From the NCBI GenBank assembly GCA_027579435.1, contig JANBPK010000833.1, forward strand, positions 1 through 59,311: DNA of 59,311 bases. The letters are read 5' to 3'. The stretch's first letter is position 1. The number at the start of each line of letters is the position of its first letter. A model generated the notes under the pieces. The model was not told the origin of the DNA and did no database searches. It was given only the letters and a program-made list of their open reading frames with translations. The stretch is from Candolleomyces eurysporus (taxonomy: Eukaryota > Basidiomycota > Agaricomycetes > Agaricales > Psathyrellaceae). Both the position numbers and the translations under genes were made by a program. Of this stretch, positions 34,406 through 45,059 are shown piece after piece.

Positions 34406-35352
34406 GTGGAGCAACATGCAGCATTTGATCAAATTACCCATGCTGTTGAACAACAGAGTGGACAAAATTTCTTCCTCCGTGGTCCAGGGGGAACAGGAAA
34501 AACATATGTGTATAATACACTATCCTACCATCTTTGGGGCCAGGGGAAGATTGTCCTCTGTGTTGCCTTCTCAGGCATTGCATCTTTCCTGTTAATGGGT
34601 GGCCGAACTTCACATTCCACTTTCCACATTCCCCTCTCCATCCACGAATCCTCTACATGTTCTATTTCCAAGCAGTCTGATCTGGCAGAGCTTATATGGG
34701 AGACATCATTGGTCATTTGGGATGAAGCTCCAATGCAGCACTGGCACATTCATGAAGCAGTGGATTGCACATTCAAAGATATCTGCAATTGTCCAGACAA
34801 GCCATTTGGAGGACTCAGTGTTGTGTTTGGAGGGGATTTCCAGCAGATCTTGCCTGCAATTCCAAAGGGGTCAAGGGCTCAGATTGTTGATGCATGCATG
34901 TAGAGATCATATCTATAGCAGAGTATGCAACTTCTTCATCTGAAGCAAACAATGCACCTTAATGTTGCAGTTGTTCAGGAGTGTGAATTTGCTCAATGGC
35001 AGTTGGAGGTGGGAAGAGGTGGACATACCAACATCAATTCTGGAGACATCACACTCCTGGAATCCTTCAGATGCGGTGGAAAGATTGAAGACCTGATTGG
35101 CACCGTCTACTCTGAGATCTCCAACAACCAACCCCTTCCTCCCAATCAGTACTTTGCAGAACACACTATTCTTTCTTCCCGGAATGATGATGTTGACAGT
35201 ATTCACTCCCAAATTCTCAACCAAGTTCCTGGAGAAGGGCAAGTCTATCACAGCATTGATTCAGCACAAAGTCAAGATGAAGGAGACCAAGGCATAGAAA
35301 TGATGTATCCACAAGAGTACCTCAACTCAATCAACTTCACGGGTTTGCCTCT
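34406..35352 (+). pseudogene. Helitron Pif1-like helicase domain, truncated
   Basis: The frame shows the Walker A motif FLRGPGGTGKTYVYNTLSYH, the SGIAS motif, SLVIWDEAPM (Walker B) and FGGDFQQILPAIPKG (motif III region). A TAG stop occurs near 34,901, after which the frame resumes (ITLLESFRCGG...NDDVDSIHSQIL). It ends at INFTGLPL, so helicase motifs V and VI are missing. The corresponding C-terminal text survives, mutated, in copies 1 and 2. Confidence 0.85.
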
Positions 35353-35659
35353 TCTATACTCTTTTGTATCTAGGACGTGGTGCATAGACTTTGCTGAAGG
35401 CGATGCTACAATTGTTCGGAGCACACAAATTGCAGTACCCCCTCTGTGAGTACCCATTGTCCACTCTGTTCCAGTGCTCCAGGGATCTGACCCGATGTGT
35501 TTCACCAGCTACGCTGGGCATCTGTCTCCAGATGGTTCTCTCTTCATGTATCAAAGCACCAAGCCCGGCCTCTGGGTGTGCGACCTGGCGTCCTCAAGCC
35601 AAGTTGTGCCCTTCTCAGAGGACGGCGAGAACACCATTGAGTATCCGAGCGCCATATGA
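35353..35659 (+). pseudogene. Beta-propeller-like gene fragment at the Helitron break
   Basis: Immediately after the truncated helicase the sequence reads FAEGDATIVRSTQIAVPPL and then, after a possible very short intron or shift, SYAGHLSPDGSLFMYQSTKP GLWVCDLASS. The SPDGSL...W.CDL pattern is that of a WD40-like blade. It ends with TGA at 35657-35659. CpG content is higher than in the Helitron. It is either a host exon cut by the insertion or a captured fragment. Confidence 0.4.
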
Positions 35660-36423
35660 TTTTTATGTACAGTGGGGACTGGCTTCTAACATCTGGCAAA
35701 GGCAAACTCTTGCTCTGGCATGTAGCAAGTTGAACTTCAGCCAGAGTAATTGATCTTGGTGGGGTCACTAGTACTCTACGTCTTGGTGTAACCCTTCTCA
35801 ACTTCAGTAACCCCCTCAGGTTCGAATCACTTGTTAACTCATACAACGGTTGGTCAATCCATTTTCAACAAAATGCCCATTGTCTAAATTTTATCCAGGT
35901 GGCTGGTGTGCACATTGGGAAAGAGGCTTGGGATCTGAGGATTGCAGTATATGCCATGCCCACAACCAAAATGGACCTGCCCCAGATCATTGTATTGAAA
36001 GCTTTTGTACAAGTTAGCTTTCCTTGTGCTCCATCAGGCCCTTTCAGAGCTAACAAAATGTGATAGATTTGCCTTCCAATGCTCGAATTCTTCTGAGACG
36101 GGAGAATCCAGAAAATGTTCACCATAGCACTCGTTTTGTAGCTTTGTGTAGGAGCATATCAGTTGTTGTGGCTACTGCTCTGGCAGTTGGGGCCTATCTT
36201 TTGTCCTACTAGTACATTTCCCAGTGTGTAGCCGTCATTCCATCTTGATGATAATGGCAGGTGATCATGATCTCATCCGACATACAGACAAAACGCCTCC
36301 GGCGGGCCAATGTTCAGGTTTCATTCTCAGGCTTTCTGTGTCTGACTCCTCCCTCCAGCAGTCAAGTTCTAGTCCAGCTTCGTCCGTCCTCCTCTAAACT
36401 ATCATCTATCCTTTCAAGCAAGA
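35660..36423. other. Unassigned interval with one short plus-strand frame
   Basis: Around 35,893-36,060 a frame reads VAGVHIGKEAWDLRIAVYAM and stops after RANKM. Nothing is recognised. The remainder has no supported feature. Confidence 0.3.
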
Positions 36424-38380
36424 ATGAAACAATCCATCTTCAAATCCCAAAGCAAAATACAATCTCCATTGAGCAACTTTATTCTCTGCCAGTGTCCAGA
36501 GTGCATCCTTCGGCTCCCTGATCACCAGCTGGCAGCCTTACTACCAGGCCAAGAAGAAGCTAGAGGTCGCTGGCTGAGCACAAGAGAGCACAGCAAGCAC
36601 CAACAAAAGCAACATACTTGTGCTACCACTAGCTTGCACCTCCCAGTAATCAAAGACAATCCTGTGCCACGTTCTCCTTCACCTCAGGATTCTGCTCAGG
36701 ACCATGCTTCATCCCAATTTAACTCACCTTCTAAATCAATCCCTTCGCCGTCCTCACCATCATCCCCCTCTCCTTCCCCCTCCTCCTCCTCTTCCAGCAA
36801 CCCCAGCCGCTCCCCCAGCCCTTCCGCAGACAATCAGCCTCTTGTTGAAGAGCTGAAGAGAATGCGCCAGCAATTGGGGGATATACACAATGCATTTGAC
36901 AACAAGGTTGTCTACTTTGACAATCCCCCTTCCAAAGAATCCAAGTCAGTTTGAACATCCAAGATGGACACAAAGTCAATTGATGAGCGTTGCTCATTGG
37001 ACCTCAGTGCTCCATCAAACTCATCCATCGTCGGATACAAGGGCCTTCTGACCAGAACTTGGGATCATGCTCAGACATATATCTCTCATCCCAACGTATC
37101 CATGTGACATCAAGCAGAGCTCAATGCAAGAATGGTTGAAGAGAAGGAAGGGGTGTTTTGTGATTTTTTGCTCACAGAATGGCGCTGGCAGTGCACTGCA
37201 GCCCAGGAATCAAATTCTCTCAATACATGTATGTTCATCCAGTTCTGAATTTGAGAGCTAGCACGCTGCTGACTGTGATACAGCAAGATATTTTAATTGT
37301 ACTCTCCGCTGTTCGCCACTCTCAGTCCTTGCAATATATCTTATCATTGGCACACTACACCTCCTCTCTGGCCTCTCCTCAGATGACTGCTCTTTTCTTC
37401 TTTGTTCCCTTCAACTTGTGGTCGGCATCCTCCTGACAACGTCCACCAGCATACATGCATCTTCCGTCACCACGGCCATGTACATCGACATGCGAACAGT
37501 TTTATGATCCCTGGAGGTCCATCCCAAGTACAACACCTATCTGACTTGCCCTTGCTGTTCGAAAACCCATACATTCAACCCAGAGGCTGCTCCTTCCAAG
37601 CATCCTCAGATGTGTGACAAGGAATTTGGTGTCTGTTGTAACAGTTGACTACTGAAGAGTCAGAGGGTGGCAGGAGGTTCCACAATTTCTGTACCCATTT
37701 GAGAGTGCTGGCATCAACCATTCAACAGCTACCTTGCTCATCTATTCGCCAGACCAGATCTTTGGGACTACCTAGATCGTGACCCCACAGGGAAAGGGAG
37801 AGGCAAGAAGGAAGAAGAATGGGACATATGGGATGCAACTTGCTTGAGGGAGTTCAAGGGCCTGGATGGGAAGCCTTTCGTGAAGAGCAAAGGAGAGAGC
37901 TGACTAGTCTTCAGCTAGGAAAAAAGGTGTCAGTCACTGCCATTTACCTGGTTTGCCTGAATCTCCCCCTGTAAATTCATCACAAGATGGAGAATGTATA
38001 CCTCGTGGGTGTCATACCAGGCCCCCGAGCACCTACAGACCACAATATTAACTACTTCTTTGCTGTCGACGAATGCTCATCCTATGGGAAAAGAGTGTAT
38101 TCCTGTCTCAAACAGTAAATTGTCCCCATGGGCAACGGGTCAGGGTCACGTTGGGCCCACTTGTCTGCAATCTCCCAGCTGCATGTCAAACGAGCGGCTT
38201 TGCTCATTATTGATTGCAAAGGTTCTGTTCTGAACGCAACCTCACAATTGACAAGATCAATGATATCACCCCAACATGGAATCCACAGACATGGAAGGGT
38301 CACGTCTCTGCTGCAAAGGATTGGAAGTGTGCCAAAACGCAAGAGGAACATGACAGGATAGTCCACACGCATGGTGTCCA
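36424..38380 (+). pseudogene. Plavaka-like CACTA transposase remnant
   Basis: An N-terminal Cys motif (LCQCPECILRL) is followed by a Ser/Pro-rich linker (36,720-36,840). Then, across several frame changes, come HPKYNTYLTCPCCSKTHTFN (near 37,520), FARPDLWDYLDRD (near 37,746), AIYLVCLNLP (near 37,940), MENVYLVGVIPGPRAPTDHN (near 37,988, after one shift) and NCPHGQRVRVTLGPLVCNLP (near 38,118), ending in NLTIDKINDI. The order CPxC, then FxPGP, then LVCDLPA-like is that of the basidiomycete Plavaka/CACTA transposase. The sequence stops at 38,380, exactly where LTR-like block B begins. Confidence 0.65.
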
Positions 38381-38965
38381 TGGTGAGCTAAATTTGGTGT
38401 TCAGAGGCGCGCCTGACTCGCGCGGCTACAATCTTGGCGTGGCCTCTACCAATACCCGGTTCTATTTTCTCTTTCTCTTTTGCTTGGACTTTTATTATTG
38501 GCTATGAACTTGTCTATCACATGTGTCTCTCTATCTATTTTTATGTGGCTCGAAGTAGTATATACACATTAACTACTGACTGGAGCGGCATCATCGTATC
38601 TTTGTTGTTTTATCTTTACTTGCATTTATCAGTGAATTTATCAAGTTTTCTGCTCATACTTCACACGGCGTGAACTATCAGTTTATCTTGGAATTTAGGA
38701 ACTTAAGTGGTCATAAGGCTTGACTACTTGGGAATAGGAACCTCACTAGCTGTACACTAGGGTACTTCTATTTTTTGTGGAGTGTATCAAAGAGAGAACT
38801 TGAGAACTTAGTATTCTTAATTCACTCAATAACCCCACACAAACTCGCACTTTGACTTTGTGCGGCCTGACTCTCACACCGCGTGACTGTACACATCCTG
38901 TCTATAGGTTGTGGTTGGTGGTTTTTGTGTGTGTGTTCTGAGCTTGGCAGCACCGACCTCATCAC
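38381..38965 (+). repeat. LTR-like block, copy B
   Basis: This is the second copy of 2861-3447, same orientation, from TGGTGAGCTAAATTTGGTG to GACCTCATCA. The upstream flank is the Plavaka remnant, unrelated to the flank of copy A, which fixes the left boundary. It is probably a solo LTR inserted into the transposase relic. Confidence 0.6.
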
Positions 38966-39766
38966 CAGATCTTGCTGAGTGGAATGACACTGATAAACAG
39001 ACCACGTGTTTGGTGGTGGCTACATACCTATGCTGGGGCAATTAGTTTTGCGCTGTGTTCATTGGTAGACATGCAAGGAATTGAATTACAACCATTTGCA
39101 TGATAATCTGCGTGACCTCTCATTGTTTGACAGGTTGATGTGATCGGTGATGAGTAATGTCATGCTCTAGTGCTAGTGCTTTGAGAGCATACAGTGCAAA
39201 GTTGGTATGACATAGATGAATATTTGCTAAATAAGAGACATTGAACTGGAACATTGATCTGAGAGTCAGTGACTAGACTCCACCGCATTTGGTGTGACCC
39301 GGCTAGCTTGCATGCTCAAAAATCGAATCACGCAGATTATTACACTGGATGCATAGCTCCATATTTCTGGGAAAAATATGCTTGAAATATACTGGGAATA
39401 TGCAGTCTAATGTCAGCTTACTTCTNAAAAAAAATATTATTGCAATAAAGACCATGGGCTTGAGCAACAAGCTATGTGGCCCATACAACAGTCGCATTGT
39501 CTCCAACAACTTGCCACTGTTGCTGCATCGTAGTTGCGCAGCGCAACGTGAGCAATCTGATCATGCAATTCTCACCTGATCCCATCAAGCCACTGGGATG
39601 CTCCATCCCTCCTTTGTGTCTTTGTCTTTCACCAACATGCTGCTGAGCCTTTTTCCCTTTTTGTTCTTTCATTCTCATTCTTCCTCTCCACACCTCTTCT
39701 CTCCTTCCATCCTTCCACCAACATCTTCATTTCTTCCACCACTCATCTGCTTTCTAACAGTCCAGG
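38966..39766. other. Unassigned interval
   Basis: No supported gene. An unresolved base at 39426 lies in an A run. A pyrimidine-rich stretch at 39,640-39,740 precedes the next gene and may belong to its promoter. Confidence 0.3.
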
Positions 39767-40475
39767 ATGAATCTTGAGCTTGAATCCACCAGAATCTGGT
39801 CTGTCCCCTCTGCCCGGTTCAAATTTGCTTCTAACCTTCTTATACCTAGGTCAACAGTTGTTAGAAGGCACACAGAGACAATCATCAGGCTGGGTGCACC
39901 ATTGCACATCATGAGCACTGCCCTCCCTTTTGTTCTCAATGTACCAACCCAAGTCAAAAAGGGGCTGTATCACGGCATTCTCCAGATGTTGTATCAGGAG
40001 CGTGGGGCTTCAGAATACAAGGGAAGTGTAACATTGGCCATTCTCGTGCCTGAGAAGGTTAGCACATTTCATTCTTTCCCCTACAACCACCGGAAAGACA
40101 CCATTCATTAGATGGAATTCTTTGAATTTGGCATTGACCTATTCCCCAGTTACGAGTATGTCTTTCAGGTAGTGGGCAAGTGAGTCTTAGATTCACTGAT
40201 AGAGCCTCGTTTGAGACTCATGATCACATTCTCCACTCACAGCGACATGCACCTTCTTGGTGAATTTTTCAGTACACCCCTTCAGACTCTCTTCTCTCTG
40301 CACACGTTGCTGACGGTCTACCTTTTCAGGTGAAGAGTTCCGTGACAAGAAGGGCAAGGGGCCTGCTTTCCAGATGACTCAAATTCAAGAAATCATCTCT
40401 GCCCCAAAGTGTCCGACAAGCCAGGCTTTGGATGTCAAGCCAGCAAACCCCCAAGACTGGATATTCAGTGGATAG
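39767..40475 (+). CDS. Unknown four-exon gene, about 177 aa
   Basis: Exons are 39767-40057, 40112-40179, 40243-40271 and 40330-40475, with introns of 54-63 bp. All phases close and the total is 534 nt including the stop. The start is MNLELESTRIWSVPSARFKF. The centre is hydrophobic (LHIMSTALPFVLNVPTQVKK), then MEFFEFGIDLFPSYEYVFQV; the C-terminus is basic (EEFRDKKGKGPAFQ) and ends DWIFSG. No domain is recognised. Two more unknown plus-strand genes follow closely, so the three may belong together. Confidence 0.55.
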
Positions 40476-40731
40476 CGCACCCTGCCCACCAAAGATATGC
40501 CTCCCAATGTGGCCCATTCCTGATCTGTTGCGTAATAAGTAATTACTTGAAAGGCTGTCCTTCCCCTTTGGATTTGCTCGTTTTACCCTGCTCTGAGCCG
40601 TTGTAGTCACTGCAATCTGTCCTCTGTCCATCTGAGCCTTTGATTGGCTTGCTTAGATCGGACAATCACATGGTAGTCATAAAGTGTTTGCTTTGCACCG
40701 CTCATTTTGTTTGTCTACAACCTTTGTTGCA

Positions 40732-41585
40732 ATGGACCCTCTTCACTTCTCTGCCTCCCATGTTCAATCTTTCCTCACTAAAGTTGTTTGGGAAGACCTN
40801 CCCCCCCTTCTTCACCCAAATCATCAGCCCTAGAGAAGCTCAGCTGGGAACAGAAGCAGAGCATCATCCAACATCTCAGTCAATGTACCAATGCCTGTGT
40901 CATCATGTTGCCTGGTCATGATACTTTCCATCGGTATGTAAGCTACTATACGGTGATCCCATTCTCACCATACTGACTTGACTGAAAGTGTGTTTTCCAA
41001 CTTCTTGCAAGCCCTTTTCGCTGCTATATTAGTATATTATACCTTTGCCCTCATCACAATTGTTAAGCATGACATTCGGATGGCTGGGCTCAGGTTTAGA
41101 GATTGTATGTCTACTTCCCTACCCCAGTCTTTGAGCCAGCTGGCTCACTTGACTCTAGGTCATGTTTTTGAGATATCCCTCTGCTTGCGTCAATACCACA
41201 ACAATTACTGTGGCACATCAAATGCACCCCCAGCGCTCACTGACCAATGCAACCTGTGGGGGTTCTGTATGCACCTGAATGAAGATGCTGTCAACATGCT
41301 CTCCCTCTTTGCAGAATATGTGGCAGAAGTAATCAACACTTTTGTTCACTGAATGTCTTTTCAGTCAACAGTGAGTACACCCTCACATGCCTTGCTGCCT
41401 TTGATAGACCCTTCCTCCCCATTCTCCCCATTCACAGTGCTTTGTTGTGGCACTCTTTGCCATCGTTTCCCCCATTCATTACACATGGGTGGATAAATTC
41501 CTTTCTTTCCTGAACCTATGAACAGGAATGCCACGGGTTCATTTCCTTTGTTACCCCTCACAAACACCTCTTTGCTCCATTGTAA
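40732..41585 (+). CDS. Unknown multi-exon gene, frame disturbed by an unresolved base
   Basis: The chosen start is MDPLHFSASHVQSFLTKVVW. At 40800 an N lies in a C run, and the frame continues after it as LEKLSWEQKQSIIQHLSQCT. Introns supported by phase are 40,937-40,983 (GTATGT...AAAG), about 41,109-41,162 (GTATGT...CTAG, which removes 54 nt), one starting GTAATC near 41,329, and GTGAGT near 41,365 to ACAG at 41,525. The last exon reads ECHGFISFVTPHKHLFAPL and then TAA. A hydrophobic helix (SNFLQALFAAILVYYTFALI) could be a membrane segment. Function unknown. Confidence 0.45.
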
Positions 41586-41667
41586 TCATATTATGTAAAT
41601 TAGTTTTTCCCTTGAATCCATCTCCATCTGCCTTCTCTCTCCCATCTGCTCTGCAATCCCCATCCTC

Positions 41668-42400
41668 ATGGGCTCAACCTGTATTATGTTTCCCGAACCC
41701 TCTTCACCGACCTTTCTAGGGTCGTTCCCTGTCCCCCTACCGCAAGGCCCCCCAAACAGCAACCAGGAATTCCCCTTTGACAACCAGCAGCTACTCAACA
41801 ACCCCTTGTTGAGGCCACCCATGCCCCCAACCATGGGCAATCAAGACCTTTCCAGCACCATCATCCCTTGCCAAATCGTCCCTTGCCAAATTGTACCTCA
41901 AATTTTACCTCCTCAAATTGTTCCCCCCACAATCGTCCATCCTCAAATTGTCCCTAGGTCTTGCCAAATCAAGTTTCCCTCAATTGTCTCTTGCCCAATC
42001 CTGACTATGTCCTGGTTGATTCAGAGAATGACGACAAGTTCATTCGCGTCTCTGAAGATGATTTTGATGCAAAGATTGAAGATGGCAGTAGGGTACCTCC
42101 TGGGCAGAAGAAAGCTTTGAAGAAAGACAGAGCTCCAAGGAAAGATAAAGCTCTGGAGAAGGATACCATAGTGTTGAAGGTATGTGGTCCCCTTCAACAG
42201 CCCTTTCCTTGAGCTAATACAGCATGCCAGCAAATCTTGAATTCAAATTCAGGAAACAAGCTGGTCGGTGGTGGATACATCTATGTGGATGACGCAAAGC
42301 CTCCACCCCTTGAGGTAAGAAATCGCCCATTTGGTCCATATGCCCTCTCAGATTGCTTACTGTCGCCTCAGTTAACGCAGATGTGGAGGACCATCGAATG
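41668..42400 (+). CDS. Unknown gene with Pro/Gln-rich N-terminus and Lys/Asp-rich C-terminus
   Basis: The first exon is Pro/Gln-rich (LRPPMPPTMGNQDLS). Near 41,870-41,956 a short tandem repeat (CCTCAAATTGT and variants) occurs. A GTACCT...CCCTAG intron there (about 41,897-41,957) would remove most of it and keep frame. The next exon reads NPDYVLVDSENDDKFIRVSE, then a basic KKALKKDRAPRKDKALEKD, to a GTATGT donor near 42,180. A later piece reads NKLVGGGYIYVDDAKPPPLE, with a final exon LTQMWRTIE and stop at 42,400. One junction near 42,225 is not in phase by my reading. Confidence 0.4.
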
Positions 42401-43499
42401 ATAGATTCTGGTAGTCATTACATGCTGTTTCTTGTTTACATGTACATTTGTAATTCTATAACTTTGGTGATTCTCTAACTCTCTTCCATGTTTATACCTG
42501 GGATAAAGAAAGTAAACTTGAATGTCAAAACATCACAAAGCTGCGAGAGGCCCACATACTTTGTTCAAAGGTGACACAAGACAGTGAAGTGATCGAGAAC
42601 GGCGAGACTACTAAAATACACAACCTAACACCTACACCAACTCTAAGTCGAGCCGTGCGAGATAAGCGGTATGTATAGACCTTTGTAGTCGTGCCGTACC
42701 GAATCGGGGGTGCAAGTATGGGGGGGGTAGTGTAGAGTATTAAGAATTTACAGATTCTCTCTCTTATGCACACTAATTCCAAGTAATCGAGGAGTACTTG
42801 ATAATCACACAGTTAACCCTAAGGTTACTTCTTTATAGCTTTGATCTTTCCTTTAACTTAGTATCACGCTGCGCGAGATAAAAGTCACAAATCCAGTCGA
42901 TTGCAAACGCAAAGTAAACACAAATAAAACAGCAGTAATTCTCTCGGGAAAAACTATGCTAAGAGAGTCCAATATATATACTATCTGGAGCCGTGCGATC
43001 ACTGGAGCATGGTAAATAGGTGTACACAAGATTTATAAATAAAAGAGAGTCCAGGCCCCAGCTAGGGAGAGAGATAAAGAGATAAAAGAGGGTATTGGAT
43101 ATGCCAAGGCGCCGCCGTGCCACTCCTGCGCTCGCGCCGTGACTATTAATAGATTCTTGTTGCCTTTTTCTAGTATGCCGAGTGGGATGCCAAAGTTGAT
43201 CAAGGGTGGTCAGTCTACGGTTATTCCAACCGCCGTCTTGGTGTNACCTTTGCTCGAGCCACGTGAGGAGGAGTCGGACCTCCGTCAATTGAGTATCTTG
43301 ATCTTGGCAAAAGTCCTGGTGACCACTTTCCGGGTTATCTCTGCCGTGAACGACTTTCCTTTCAGAGTACTTTTGAGCTCCTTTCTCATGCCGCGCCAGC
43401 CATCATGCCGTCTGATGTGCCGAAACCTCGCCGCGCATCTCTTTATATGCTTAGGGACTCGTCCTACTGCTCTAGCACTGAATATACTCAATTAATGTG
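42401..43499. other. Retroelement-derived mosaic, unassigned
   Basis: CpG-rich sequence with GGCGCCGCC words and TATA-like TTATAAATAAAAG near 43,033. An open minus-strand stretch (43,491-43,285) reads PKHIKRCAARFRHIRRHDGW and similar basic text. An unresolved base lies at 43245. It is probably part of an LTR element, but no protease, RT or integrase motif is visible. Confidence 0.3.
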
Positions 43500-43630
43500 A
43501 GGCCGTGCAAGGGGGTAGGTACCTTTAGTGCCTAGGAAACCACCTCCATTGCTTTAGTAGTGAGATTGAGCCTTTCAGCTGCAGGGTAGGCCGTTTGATC
43601 TGAAGCGGCGCCAACCGGCTAGCTTACTTG
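43500..43630 (-). repeat. Terminal repeat, inverted relative to 59,165-59,300
   Basis: The text CCTTTAGTGCCTAGGAAA, CAGCTGCAGGGTAGGCCGTT and GAAGCGGCGCCAACCGGCT matches the complement of 59,165-59,300 (CAGCCGGTTGGCGCCGCTTC). The GGCGCC core next to an A/G-rich run suggests the end of a retroelement internal region and LTR junction. Confidence 0.65.
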
Positions 43631-44040
43631 AACCCTGTTGAACAGCCATGTTCGCAGAAGAGGGAGATCCTGTTGAACTCGCCATTGCAAGTACACGGGA
43701 ACAACCTGCGCAGAAACGTAGCCCTAGAATACTGAGTATGATCTGACATCATACCTTGCTTGTGGCTTGATGGAGGTGAGAGGGTTGTTGTTGATGCGAG
43801 TGTGCTGGAAGCGTGTGTAAAAGAGTACTTGGTAGTACGAGTTGTTCTATAGAAACTAGCTACTACAAGAGGGCTATTTATACATCTCTACTGTGTGACA
43901 GTCACATCACAATAAGTCACTCAACTGGTCTGTGCACCAGTTGGCTGACTGAGCATTGCGTGCTAAGCACGTCATGCTGACTGAGCCTATGACGTAGTAC
44001 AATAGGCTACTGACTAAGGATGACGTAGTATGATGTACAT
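43631..44040 (-). mobile_element. LTR and leader fragment of a second retroelement
   Basis: On the minus strand, TACTACGTCATCC leads into short inverted words (CAACTGGTGCACAGACCAGTTG, ACTGTCACACAGT), a TATA-like GATGTATAAATAGCCC near 43,880 and a CT-rich leader. An ATG near 43,650 (in AACATGGCTGTTCAACAGG) would follow. Size and promoter arrangement fit a Gypsy-type LTR. The element is cut off at 43,630. Confidence 0.35.
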
Positions 44041-44733
44041 GAAACATGATATGTTATGGGCTTGCTCAAGTCCTTGTTGCACTGGAGACGGAGTCGGCCT
44101 AAAGTGAACGAGGAGGAGTTCTGAGTGCGTCGGATAGCTCGAGTAGTGGTAAAGACGGCCCAGTGAATGAGGGGCGGGTCTTCGAAGGGATGGTAACAAA
44201 GGTGCCAAAAACGGAAAGAGATATTGGCGGAGTCGGAGTTGTTCTCTTTGAAAATAAGAGGGGTGATCTGTCCTTCACTGGGAGTGAGAGCTAGAGGGTT
44301 CGTTGGGGTCGGTAGAGCCACTATTGATTGATCCGGGGAAGTCTGGGTCAGAGGTCGCTCGTTGGCGTTTGGAGGGATGATAATCAGGAGGGGCTTGAGA
44401 GTGAGGCAGATGAGCAACAGACGAAGTAACGGAATGGACGAGGGGAGGTGGATCCTCGGTTGGGGAGGCGAGAGTCCAAAGTTGTTGCAGAAGGTCGGGG
44501 CCTCGCTCTGCGTACTTCTGATCGAGGAGAGCAAGCGCTGCTGCCAATTCTGGAGTGCTTGGCGGACGGTCGATAGCGCCCTGTGTAGCGTTAATAACGT
44601 CACCGACAAGGTTACGTACTATGAAAGATCCGAGGCGGATCTTAGCGTCTGGGGCAAGGATGAAATAGAGTCGGACGTAGGTGATAAGATAGTGCGAGTC
44701 GATTTCGGTTTTAGTGTAGACTGCTAAAGTCAT
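44041..44733 (-). pseudogene. Gag-like or unknown ORF, interrupted
   Basis: A frame starts MTLAVYTKTEIDSHYLITYV at 44733, continues through NLVGDVINATQGAIDRP and a Pro/Ser-rich tail (SSVAHLPHSQAPPDYHPSKR), and stops at 44275. Further Ser/Thr/Pro text continues downstream in another frame (around 44,230-44,050). There are no zinc knuckles. It follows an LTR-like promoter region on the same strand, so it is probably a retroelement ORF. A host gene is possible. Confidence 0.35.
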
Positions 44734-45055
44734 TCACTAGAGAGAGGACTAGTGCGAGAAGAGGAGTTATANGAGTAGACAAGAGAGTAGATTCTTGAGA
44801 ACAAGCTGAGGAGTTACCGCTCAGCTTGTGCTGCCTATATACTGTACANGCTACTGTGCCGCAGTCCNTGCTGAGGCATACATTGGTAATTACGCAGTCC
44901 TGCTAAGTAATAGTCCATAGTCCGTAGTCGATCCGTAGTCCTAAGTTACTAAGTACGCAGTTAGGTATTACAAAGTACCTAACTGCGGTCATCGTTCGCA
45001 GTCCTAGAGTTACTAAGAGAAAAAAAAGATACTACTGGGGTTATTACATAACAGA
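44734..45055 (-). mobile_element. LTR-like promoter region with TGTTATGTAATAACCCC start
   Basis: On the minus strand it begins TGTTATGTAATAACCCC. It holds overlapping repeats of GACTACGGA/ACTGCG words and a TATA-like GTATATAGGC, and runs to the ATG of the ORF above. Three unresolved bases (44772, 44849, 44868), not in homopolymers, fall here. They may be places where repeat copies were merged in assembly. Confidence 0.4.
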
Positions 45056-45059
45056 TTAC

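Larger units (their letters stand above)
30799..35352 (+). mobile_element. Helitron copy 3, carrying Rep and helicase remnants, 3' truncated
   Basis: Its 5' terminus (TCTATTATTGTAAGAGAAAC) abuts copy 2. The element contains a proline-rich leader (around 31,916-32,107), Rep sequence (32,202-34,340) and helicase (34,406-35,352). It stops inside the helicase at the conserved NxxGLPL point, and the 3' hairpin seen in copies 1 and 2 is missing. It was autonomous in origin but is now broken. Confidence 0.85.

Noticed and set aside
35800..35850. GGTTCGAATCAC as a tRNA T-arm
   Set aside because: No matching acceptor stem, D-arm or anticodon arm can be drawn around it.
2861..38965. A single 36 kb LTR element bounded by the two LTR-like blocks
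   Set aside because: The flanks are unrelated, the interior contains genes and other complete elements in both orientations, and there is no pol; two independent insertions are simpler.
44007..44609. 200-codon minus-strand frame as a secreted or membrane protein
   Set aside because: It overlaps a better-supported frame (44,733-44,275), has Ser/Pro composition from the shifted reading, and has no start context.
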